Shown here: positions 1 through 5,309 of the stretch, piece by piece | How the letters are laid out: every line of letters starts with the position of its first letter | How positions within the stretch are numbered: the first letter of the stretch is position 1 | Position numbers and translations under genes: made by a program | The notes under the pieces: model-generated | Told to the model about the DNA's origin: nothing | Seen by the model: the letters and a program-made list of their open reading frames with translations, nothing else | Databases searched by the model: none | NCBI GenBank assembly: GCA_946409145.1 | Contig: CAMJVA010000118.1 | Location: 1 to 5,340 of the forward strand | Direction of reading: 5' to 3' | Length of the DNA stretch: 5,340 nucleotides | DNA from: an uncultured Enterococcus sp. | GTDB lineage: Bacteria; Bacillota; Bacilli; Lactobacillales; Enterococcaceae

Positions 1-171
1 GGCTTAGTCGATATTGAAACGCTCCAAAAAACTCAAGACGATTTAGTAGAAACGATTCAAGAAACTTTACGCATTCAACAAGAAGGTAAAACTAAACGTC
101 GCCAAGCGGAAAACCAACTTTCCCAAATGGAAGATCAATTGAAACAAAAATTATTAGAACTTACCCATTAA
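1..171 (+). CDS. TelA/KlaA-family toxic anion resistance protein, C-terminal end only
   Basis: This is an open frame from the first base to a TAA at 169-171, giving 56 residues; the 5' part lies outside the window. The peptide starts GLVDIETLQKTQDDLVETIQ and continues with a charged, helical stretch containing ETLRIQQEG, KRRQAE and LKQKLLEL. That pattern is typical of the extreme C-terminus of TelA/KlaA-family proteins (tellurite or toxic anion resistance, about 380-400 aa, cytoplasmic, mostly alpha-helical). The biochemical role of the family is poorly understood; it has been linked to tellurite and cell-envelope stress resistance. The gene converges on murR and shares a terminator hairpin with it, so it is a separate transcription unit. 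The assignment rests on recognising the tail only. No gene symbol is given because the N-terminal and central parts are not visible. Confidence 0.8.
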   Translation, partial: GLVDIETLQKTQDDLVETIQETLRIQQEGKTKRRQAENQLSQMEDQLKQKLLELTH

Positions 172-177
172 AAATTA

Positions 178-232
178 AAAATCTGTCCCTACTTTTCCTT
201 TGATTATTGGAAAAGTAAGGACAGATTTTTTT
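178..232. terminator. bidirectional Rho-independent terminator between telA-like gene and murR
   Basis: The left arm is 178-188 plus 190-198 and the right arm 209-217 plus 219-229. This gives 20 base pairs with one C189/A218 mismatch and a 10-base loop (199-208). The + strand reads into T226-T232, a good T tract for the telA-like gene. On the minus strand the stem is followed by TTTTAATTTTTAA (complement of 168-180), so it can also end murR transcription. It begins 6 bases after the telA-like stop and ends just short of the murR stop, as expected for convergent genes sharing a terminator. Confidence 0.9.
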
Positions 233-235
233 GTT

Positions 236-1087
236 TTAGTTAAAAAAATTCTCGCGAAATTCTTGAATAACTTCTCTTGAACGATAGATTTTTTTGGCGT
301 TTTCTCGGTTGCGACTAATATAGACATAAAAAATAATATCCACAGCTAAAAAATTAGCAATAATCGAATTAGTCGCCGCACTTCTTTGAGGCGCTTCTTT
401 AGGATGAGAAACTTGAATGGGAATATCCGCTGTACGGGATAAAGGGTTATTTCCAAAACGCGTTAAAGAAATAACTGGAATCTTTAATTTTTTTGCATAA
501 GTGGCAAATTCCACAATTTCCGGAGTTAATCCTGAGTTAGAAATAAGCCATAAAACGCAATTTTCTTGATTATTATCTAAATAAGGTAACAAATTATTAT
601 AGTCATTGTCTAAATAAATATTTTTCCCAATTCTCCCCCATTTTTGCACAATATCTTCTGCTACTAATTTTGACGCGCCAATTCCTGCTACAAAAATTTT
701 TTCTTTTTGTTCCAAAAGATCTACTGCTTTAATGACCTCTTCATCTTTTAAAATATCTACAGTTTCTTGAATTGTAATTTGCGCATTGTGACTCATTTTA
801 TTTTTAATTCCAGCAACAGATTCATCTAACGTGACATCAGAGTATTCTAAAGGTAGATTTTCGTGTAAATCCATAGAAATATTTAGTTTAAAATCAGATA
901 GGCTTTCAAATCCAATTTTTTTAACAAAGCGCACCACTGTGGCTGCAGACACTTGGGATGCTTGAGCTAACTGTTCTGCAGTCATTTTCGGTATTTTGGC
1001 TGTGTTTTGTTTCAAATAAGCAAATAATTTTTTCTCTGCTGGAGAAAGTTCTTTTTTAATACTAGCGATTCTTGATATCACACTCAT
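236..1087 (-). CDS. murR: MurR-like RpiR/SIS transcriptional regulator
   Basis: The product is 283 residues, close to the usual 280-290 of RpiR-family regulators. Residues 1-77 form the RpiR winged helix-turn-helix; the recognition segment is about 36-60 and contains QVSAATVVRFVKKIGF. Residues about 125-255 form a SIS sugar-phosphate-binding domain with GIGASK near 135-140 and ISNSGLTPEIVEF near 182-194. Such proteins bind phosphosugars. In E. coli, MurR is a repressor released by MurNAc-6P, and the neighbouring murQ, murP and mupG make that ligand likely here. I chose the ATG at 1087: it has an AGGTGA ribosome site 4 bases upstream and begins MSVISRIASI, like family members. A TTG at 1105 would add six residues but has no better site. 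The gene lies downstream of the murP terminator with its own promoter. The regulator assignment is strong; the specific ligand is inferred from context. Confidence 0.9.
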   Translation of the reverse strand: MSVISRIASIKKELSPAEKKLFAYLKQNTAKIPKMTAEQLAQASQVSAATVVRFVKKIGFESLSDFKLNISMDLHENLPLEYSDVTLDESVAGIKNKMSHNAQITIQETVDILKDEEVIKAVDLLEQKEKIFVAGIGASKLVAEDIVQKWGRIGKNIYLDNDYNNLLPYLDNNQENCVLWLISNSGLTPEIVEFATYAKKLKIPVISLTRFGNNPLSRTADIPIQVSHPKEAPQRSAATNSIIANFLAVDIIFYVYISRNRENAKKIYRSREVIQEFRENFFN

Positions 1088-1091
1088 TTTG

Positions 1092-1097
1092 TCACCT
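1092..1097 (-). promoter_or_regulatory. murR ribosome binding site
   Basis: AGGTGA on the minus strand, 4 bases before the ATG at 1087. It fixes the start at this ATG, since an upstream in-frame TTG at 1105 would place this motif inside the coding sequence. Confidence 0.75.
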
Positions 1098-1115
1098 ACT
1101 TTCAAAAAGTGAGCC

Positions 1116-1134
1116 TAAAAGTCCTGAACTTTTA
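1116..1134. repeat. perfect 7-bp dyad in murR leader (possible operator)
   Basis: TAAAAGT (1116-1122), five bases CCTGA, then ACTTTTA (1128-1134) form an exact inverted repeat. It lies about 30-50 bases downstream of the predicted murR transcription start and 29 bases before the start codon. It could be an autoregulatory operator or a small RNA hairpin. It has no T tract in the murR direction, so it is not a standard terminator. Function is inferred only. Confidence 0.4.
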
Positions 1135-1170
1135 ATAAATAAAGGTGCTTTTAAGTCACGGTTTATTAAG

Positions 1171-1179
1171 ATTATAACA
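1171..1179 (-). promoter_or_regulatory. murR promoter, extended -10
   Basis: The minus strand reads TGTTATAAT, a perfect TATAAT (1176-1171) preceded by TGn, which is an extended -10 element. No good -35 is seen at 16-18 bases (GGCTTT at 17), which is tolerable with an extended -10. The predicted start is near 1164, giving a leader of about 77 bases. The motif begins about a dozen bases after the T tract of the murP terminator, so murR can be transcribed independently. Confidence 0.7.
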
Positions 1180-1190
1180 AGAAATAAGAC

Positions 1191-1240
1191 AAAAAAGCCA
1201 AAGAATCCGAAATTAAGCTAAATTTGGGCTTCTTTGGCTT
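1191..1240 (-). terminator. Rho-independent terminator downstream of murP
   Basis: AAGCCAAAGAA (1195-1205) pairs perfectly with 1230-1240. The stem continues inward through 1207-1208/1227-1228 and 1210-1214/1221-1225 with two single mismatches, leaving loop 1215-1220. On the minus strand the stem is followed by TTTTTTGTC (from 1196 leftwards). It starts 20 bases after the murP stop, so it should end the mupG-murQ-murP transcript, with some possible readthrough into murR. Confidence 0.9.
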
Positions 1241-1259
1241 ATAGTATCACTTTTAAAAA

Positions 1260-3236
1260 TTATTTCGTGACAACTTTCATTACTGCTTTATTTTTGTTTA
1301 CTTTCCCTGTTTTTTCTAAAGTCGCTTCTTTTACTGCAGCCATATTGGTAATAATCACTAACATATCTGTTTTCTTACCTGCTTCTTCAATGGCTTTTAA
1401 ATCAGCGTGGGCTACTAATGTGTCTGGGGTTACTTTTTGCCCTTCAGAAACTTTTACGTCAAAAGGTTTGCCAGAAAGTTCCACTGTATTAAGTCCCATG
1501 TGAAGTAAAATTTCTAACCCTTTATCTGTCGTAATTCCTAAAGCATGTTTTGTTGGGAAAATAGAAGTAACCGTTCCTGTTACAGGAGAATAAACATCGC
1601 CATTTTCTGGAACCACAAAATAGCCGTCTCCCATCATTTTTTCTGAAAAAACACTATCTGTTGATTCTGTAATTGGATGAACTGTGCCAGGAGTAACTGC
1701 AAATAATTCAGTTGTTCCAGCAATAATTTCAGTTGTTTCTTTCGCACTACTTGAAGAAGTTGTTTCAACTACTGGTGCTGTTGTTGAAACATCTGAGCTA
1801 TTTTTCACTGCTTCTAAACGATCTTTTGGAATACCAAAGAAGTAAGTAGCAATAAAACCACCCACATAAGCACCTAAAAGTCCAAGAACATAACCCCACC
1901 AACGATTACCAGCAATTAAAGGAATTAAGGCAACCCCTGAAGGTCCAATGGCAATAGAGCCAATATTTCCTAGGCCACCAACAATTGCCCCACCAATACC
2001 ACCACCGATACAAGCAGTAATAAATGGTTTCCCTAAAGGTAAAGTTACTCCGTAAATTAATGGTTCACCGATTCCTAAAATTCCAACAGGTAAAGCACCT
2101 TTGATCATTTCAGATAATTCTTTATCTTTTCTCAAACGAACCCATAAAGCTAATGCTGCACCGACTTGACCACCACCGGCCATAGCTAAAATAGGTAATA
2201 ATTGTGTGCTACCAGTAGATTCAATCATTTGAACATGAATTGGAGTTAAAATTTGGTGTAAACCAAACATAACTAAAGGTAAGAAAGTAGCTCCTAAAAC
2301 AAAACCAGAGAATGCACCGCCTACTTCAATTACCCAGTTAATAGCTCCAACTAAGCTGTTAGAAATAACACCAGCAAGTGGCATAATTAAGAAAATTTCA
2401 GCTAAACCTATGACCAATAAACAAATCAATGGGGTCACAATAATATCAATTGAGTCTGGAATAATTTTGTGCAATTTCTTTTCTAAAATAGATAACAACC
2501 AAACCGCAAAAATAACTCCAATGATTCCACCTTGTTGTGCAGTTAAAGGTTGACCTGTAAAGAGGTTCGTAATGGGTGCTTCAGGATTCATTCCTGTGAG
2601 CATGACAACTGCCCCAATTACCCCACCTAACGTTGGTGTTGCACCAAAAACTTGTGCCGCAGAAATACCTGTGTAAATAACTAAATAAGTAAATAAGCCA
2701 TTTTTCAAAATATTTAATACGTCAACTAATTGTTGCCACGTTCCAGCATCTAGATTACCAGCAACAATGTTATTGGCTAAAATAGAGGCAATCCCGCCTA
2801 CAAGACCTGCTCCAACAAATGCCGGAATCATTGGAACGAAAATATTAGCAATATCTTTTAAAATAACTTTAATCGGTGAACTTTTTTGTTTCGCTTTTTG
2901 GCTTGCTTTCACTTGTGCTGCTTTAGCATTAACCGCTGCTTTTCCGTCCATTGGAGGAATAGTTTCACCTAATTGTACTCCAGCTTCTTTCACCATTTCA
3001 TTAGCTACTTTATTAACTTTTCCTGGTCCAATAATAACTTGAAGCTGTTCGTCATTCACTACCCCTAAGACACCAGGAATGGTCTTTAAAAATTCTTCGT
3101 CGACTAAATCGTGATCTCTAACGGACATACGCACTCTAGTCATACAATGAGTTACACTTTCCACATTGTTCATGCCCCCAGAGCCTTGATAAATTTTCTG
3201 AGCTAGTTGTTCTAAAGAAAGTTCTTCTTTTGCCAT
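1260..3236 (-). CDS. murP: MurNAc-type PTS permease, fused EIIBC-EIIA
   Basis: This 658-residue membrane protein is predicted to import and 6-phosphorylate MurNAc or MurNAc-GlcNAc using phosphate from HPr. Residues 1-90 are a glucose-superfamily EIIB domain with the phospho-acceptor C31 in THCMTRVR. Residues about 122-470 are EIIC, with many hydrophobic segments and the GIGEP motif at 388-392. A Ser/Thr-rich linker spans about 479-509. Residues about 510-658 are a Crr-type EIIA domain with MGDG at 535-538, H564 (KHALGI) and the likely phosphorylated H579 (LLHMG). The spacing of 15 between the histidines equals that of E. coli IIA-Glc H75/H90. The ATG at 3236 has GAGGAGG 7 bases upstream and lies 2 bases after the murQ stop. 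E. coli MurP is EIIBC only, so the fused EIIA is notable. From sequence alone it could pass for a sucrose or beta-glucoside IIBCA; the mupG/murQ/murR context decides for MurNAc. Confidence 0.88.
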   Translation of the reverse strand: MAKEELSLEQLAQKIYQGSGGMNNVESVTHCMTRVRMSVRDHDLVDEEFLKTIPGVLGVVNDEQLQVIIGPGKVNKVANEMVKEAGVQLGETIPPMDGKAAVNAKAAQVKASQKAKQKSSPIKVILKDIANIFVPMIPAFVGAGLVGGIASILANNIVAGNLDAGTWQQLVDVLNILKNGLFTYLVIYTGISAAQVFGATPTLGGVIGAVVMLTGMNPEAPITNLFTGQPLTAQQGGIIGVIFAVWLLSILEKKLHKIIPDSIDIIVTPLICLLVIGLAEIFLIMPLAGVISNSLVGAINWVIEVGGAFSGFVLGATFLPLVMFGLHQILTPIHVQMIESTGSTQLLPILAMAGGGQVGAALALWVRLRKDKELSEMIKGALPVGILGIGEPLIYGVTLPLGKPFITACIGGGIGGAIVGGLGNIGSIAIGPSGVALIPLIAGNRWWGYVLGLLGAYVGGFIATYFFGIPKDRLEAVKNSSDVSTTAPVVETTSSSSAKETTEIIAGTTELFAVTPGTVHPITESTDSVFSEKMMGDGYFVVPENGDVYSPVTGTVTSIFPTKHALGITTDKGLEILLHMGLNTVELSGKPFDVKVSEGQKVTPDTLVAHADLKAIEEAGKKTDMLVIITNMAAVKEATLEKTGKVNKNKAVMKVVTK

Positions 3237-3238
3237 CT

Positions 3239-4144
3239 TTATTCCTCCTCAACTGTTTTTTTAACAAATCCATGAGCCGCTTTTAATTTTTCTGTTGCAG
3301 TGAGTCGATCACTGTTAGTTAAAATCATGACAATGGCCAGTTTTACATTTTCCTCTGCTTCTAGGAAATATTTTTCCGCCGTAGGATAATCCACTTCTGT
3401 CGCTGCCATAATAATTCTTTTAGAGCGTTCCACTAATTTTTCATTAGTTGGTTTCACATCTACCATTAAATTATTGTAAACTTTTCCAATACCAATCATC
3501 GAAATTGTTGAAATCATATTTAAAATTAATTTTTGGGCGGTTCCTGATTTTAGCCGTGTAGAACCGGTTAAAAATTCTGGTCCACAATCCACTTCAATGG
3601 GAAAAGTAGCATGTTTAGAAATTTCTGCTTCCTTGTTGCAAGAAAGGGAAGCGGTACTAGCTCCTATTTCATTTGCATAATCAAGGGCTCCAATTACATA
3701 AGGTGTCCGACCTGAAGCAGCAATTCCGACTACCATATCTTCTTTTTTTAATTGTAATTGGACTAAGTCATTTTTTCCTAATTCTTTAGAATCTTCTGCC
3801 CCTTCCACTGCCACAGTCATTGCTTTTTGACCCCCGGCAATAAGTCCCACTACCATTTCAGGTTCCACGCCAAAAGTTGGAACGCATTCAGCAGCATCTA
3901 AAACGCCTAAACGTCCAGAAGTTCCCGCTCCTAAATAAATTAAACGACCACCTGCTTTAAAAGATTTAATCGTTTGTTCAATGACTTTTGCAATACTTTT
4001 TAATTCTTTTTTCACAGCCATTGGGACTTTTTGATCTTCTTCATTCATTTTTTCGCAAGCTTCTAGAACAGACATTTCGTCTAATCCAAATGTTGCTTCA
4101 TTTCTTCTTTCAGTGACTAGATTTTCTAAATTCACTTTTTCCAT
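3239..4144 (-). CDS. murQ: N-acetylmuramic acid 6-phosphate etherase
   Basis: This cytoplasmic enzyme cleaves the D-lactyl ether of MurNAc-6P, giving GlcNAc-6P and D-lactate. The product is 301 residues, the usual length. Family motifs are clear: TERRNEAT at 11-18, EEDQKVPMAV at 35-44, GRLIYLGAGTSGRLGVLDAA at 66-85 (phosphosugar-binding SIS core), ECVPTFGV at 86-93, VEGAED at 113-118 and IAASGRTPYV at 141-150. E86 and E117 match by spacing (31 residues) the E. coli catalytic glutamates E83 and E114. The SIS domain covers roughly 55-220, followed by a helical C-terminal part. I chose the ATG at 4144 because GAGGTGG lies directly upstream; a GTG at 4153 would be three codons longer but lies within that site. 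The gene overlaps the end of mupG by 35 bases and stops 2 bases before murP. Confidence 0.96.
   Translation of the reverse strand: MEKVNLENLVTERRNEATFGLDEMSVLEACEKMNEEDQKVPMAVKKELKSIAKVIEQTIKSFKAGGRLIYLGAGTSGRLGVLDAAECVPTFGVEPEMVVGLIAGGQKAMTVAVEGAEDSKELGKNDLVQLQLKKEDMVVGIAASGRTPYVIGALDYANEIGASTASLSCNKEAEISKHATFPIEVDCGPEFLTGSTRLKSGTAQKLILNMISTISMIGIGKVYNNLMVDVKPTNEKLVERSKRIIMAATEVDYPTAEKYFLEAEENVKLAIVMILTNSDRLTATEKLKAAHGFVKKTVEEE
3244..3250 (-). promoter_or_regulatory. murP ribosome binding site inside murQ 3' end
   Basis: GAGGAGG on the minus strand, 7 bases before the murP ATG. The same bases encode the last glutamates of MurQ (GAG GAG GAA TAA). Ribosomes finishing murQ therefore sit on the murP start site, which favours translational coupling. 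Confidence 0.85.
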
Positions 4145-5204
4145 GACAACCACCTCTTTTTAAATAAAATTTATCTCCACCTTTAATTAAGTCAACTAAA
4201 GGTAAATCCTTACAACAAATTTTTCCCACGACATTTACTTTGTCATCTTGGGGTAAATCAGTTTTACAAATTTGAATTTCTCCTTCATAACGCAGATACT
4301 TTTCATTGTCTAGAGTGACACTACCTTTTTTTCGCTCAATTGTATTTTGCGGAAAAACGGGAGGAATTTTTTTAAATCGCGCATTAGCACTACGAATGAC
4401 TAATTGTGCAGCATCCATCCGATTAACATGTTCTCCTAAAACATTTGAAAAATAATCCGTTTTTTCTTCTTTTACATGGAGCAAAATAGTTTTTTCTTCT
4501 TGCCACATTTTAAACTGCTCAAAAGTTTTTTCTGTAATGCCCCCATCTCCAAGATAAATCAAGTCAACATTTTTCATTGCTAACATTTCTAAGGCTGATG
4601 CAAAAGGATTTTTATAGCGTTGGCTTTCTAAAGTCGGCAACTGTTCATAAAGTGGTCCTCTTAATTGATTATTTCCTGGAATAAAAGCTTCAATAGTAAA
4701 ACCTTGGCTTTTCAACCATTGATTTTTTTCTTTAAAAAAAGCGTCACTTAAACCTGTTTCTGGTCGTGGATAGTAATTATGCCACGCTTCTAAATTAGAA
4801 AAATCAGCGTTAAATTCTTTCAACTCTATGAGATCTTTTTCTGTAATGGTGCTAGCGTTTAAAGATATTTTCAGCTTCTGTGACAAGTGAGCAATTTTTT
4901 CGTTACTAATGGCATAGTCCATCCGAAGACCCGTTACCCCAAGCTCTTTTAGTTGTGTCGGCTTTTCCATGGAAAAACCGGCCTTTTCTAAAGCTTCTCC
5001 AGAAATATCAATCATTAAATCTAACTTATTTTCTTTGGCTAATTGTCCAAGAACTTTTAAGCGACTAGCATATTTTTTGGCGTCGTCTTCTGGAATATGC
5101 ATGGAAGTAAAAATACCTGAAAAACCAATATCACTCATGCGTTTCACATAAGTTTTAGTTTCTTCACTAAGCTCTTCATTCATAAAAATCGACATTCCAA
5201 ACAT
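4110..5204 (-). CDS. mupG: MupG-type 6-phospho-N-acetylmuramidase (DUF871)
   Basis: The protein is 364 residues, of the DUF871 family, usually about 350-365 aa. S. aureus MupG hydrolyses MurNAc-6P-GlcNAc to MurNAc-6P and GlcNAc in the cytoplasm; the same role is inferred here. Residues about 1-240 form the TIM-barrel-like part: GFSGIFTSMHIPEDD (27-41), DISGEA (66-71), GLRMDYAIS (92-100), EAWHNYYPRPETGL (139-152), AFIPGN (173-178), RGPLYEQLPTLE (182-193) and YLGDGGI (217-223). Residues about 255-348 form the smaller C-terminal, cyclophilin-like domain. There is no signal peptide, and the family's old name 'outer surface protein' is misleading. The ATG at 5204 has AAAGGAGG 6 bases upstream. It is the first gene of the operon. 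The last roughly 15 residues, after GGDKFYLKR, overlap the murQ ribosome site and start and are probably not part of the conserved fold. Confidence 0.9.
   Translation of the reverse strand: MFGMSIFMNEELSEETKTYVKRMSDIGFSGIFTSMHIPEDDAKKYASRLKVLGQLAKENKLDLMIDISGEALEKAGFSMEKPTQLKELGVTGLRMDYAISNEKIAHLSQKLKISLNASTITEKDLIELKEFNADFSNLEAWHNYYPRPETGLSDAFFKEKNQWLKSQGFTIEAFIPGNNQLRGPLYEQLPTLESQRYKNPFASALEMLAMKNVDLIYLGDGGITEKTFEQFKMWQEEKTILLHVKEEKTDYFSNVLGEHVNRMDAAQLVIRSANARFKKIPPVFPQNTIERKKGSVTLDNEKYLRYEGEIQICKTDLPQDDKVNVVGKICCKDLPLVDLIKGGDKFYLKRGGCHGKSEFRKSSH
4150..4157 (-). promoter_or_regulatory. murQ ribosome binding site inside mupG 3' end
   Basis: AGAGGTGG on the minus strand, 5 bases before the ATG at 4144. 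The alternative GTG start at 4153 falls inside this motif, so the ATG is preferred. The site is embedded in mupG coding sequence, where it contributes the Arg-Gly-Gly codons of the MupG tail. Confidence 0.75.
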
Positions 5205-5210
5205 CTTATT

Positions 5211-5218
5211 CCTCCTTT
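5211..5218 (-). promoter_or_regulatory. mupG ribosome binding site
   Basis: AAAGGAGG on the minus strand with a 6-base spacer to the ATG at 5204. This is a near-ideal Shine-Dalgarno sequence and supports that start. Confidence 0.9.
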
Positions 5219-5220
5219 AC

Positions 5221-5234
5221 AGGAACCGTTTACA
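5221..5234 (-). promoter_or_regulatory. cre-like CcpA site at the operon transcription start
   Basis: The minus strand reads TGTAAACGGTTCCT. It matches the degenerate catabolite-responsive element TGWAARCGYTWNCW at 13 of 14 positions (the Y position is G). It lies between the -10 box and the ribosome binding site, over the predicted +1. Binding of CcpA there would be expected to repress the operon when preferred sugars are present. The motif is seen; the regulation is inferred. Confidence 0.65.
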
Positions 5235-5239
5235 AAAAC

Positions 5240-5268
5240 AGTATACGTCTTCATGAAATAAAAAGCAA
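5240..5268 (-). promoter_or_regulatory. sigma-A-type promoter of mupG-murQ-murP
   Basis: The minus strand has TTGCTT (5268-5263) as -35 and TATACT (5245-5240) as -10, with an exact 17-base spacer. Transcription should start near 5233, leaving a leader of about 29 bases. T/A-rich sequence directly upstream could act as an UP element. Confidence 0.75.
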
Positions 5269-5269
5269 C

Positions 5270-5304
5270 AATATTTCTCTTTTTTTCAAAAAATAAGAAA
5301 TATT
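5270..5304. repeat. 35-bp near-perfect palindrome next to the -35 box
   Basis: The sequence is symmetric about C5287: AATATTTCT (5270-5278) mirrors AGAAATATT (5296-5304), and TTTTTT (5281-5286) mirrors AAAAAA (5288-5293). Fifteen of 17 pairs match; the mismatches are 5279/5295 and 5280/5294. It lies about 37-71 bases upstream of the predicted transcription start, immediately behind the -35. This is a plausible operator for the local RpiR regulator or an UP element. Function is inferred. Confidence 0.5.
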
Positions 5305-5309
5305 ATTTC
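5297..5309. repeat. 13-bp perfect palindrome GAAATA-T-TATTTC
   Basis: An exact 6+1+6 inverted repeat that shares its left half with the right arm of the larger palindrome at 5270-5304. Further copies of the half-site occur at 5255-5260 (GAAATA) and 5272-5277 (TATTTC), on either side of the -35 box, and one GAAATA is at 1181-1186 near the murR -10. It may be a regulator-binding motif, but the region is very AT-rich, so chance occurrence is possible. Confidence 0.4.

Noticed and set aside
1088..1105. Upstream TTG start for murR (six extra residues)
   Set aside because: The AGGTGA site at 1092-1097 lies inside this extension and is well placed for the ATG at 1087; the family's N-terminus also fits the ATG.
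1132..1169. TTAATAAA/TTTATTAA inverted 8-mers 22 bases apart
   Set aside because: Exact complement but composed only of A and T in AT-rich sequence with a long spacer; likely chance.
1234..1503. 89-codon open frame on the + strand
   Set aside because: Antisense to the MurP EIIA domain and overlapping the stop region; it has no ribosome site and no recognisable product. It is a shadow of murP.
2767..3042. 91-codon open frame on the + strand
   Set aside because: Entirely antisense to the conserved EIIB/EIIC part of murP; its hydrophobic composition mirrors the opposite strand. Not a gene.
1260..3236. Sucrose- or beta-glucoside-specific IIBCA instead of MurP
   Set aside because: The domain layout alone would allow it, but the gene is 2 bases downstream of murQ and linked to mupG and a RpiR regulator, with no sugar-phosphate hydrolase for sucrose or beta-glucosides nearby.
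4145..4153. Upstream GTG start for murQ (three extra residues)
   Set aside because: The GTG falls within the Shine-Dalgarno motif that serves the ATG at 4144.
4969..5151. 60-codon open frame on the + strand
   Set aside because: Antisense to the conserved N-terminal barrel of mupG, with no ribosome site or family resemblance.
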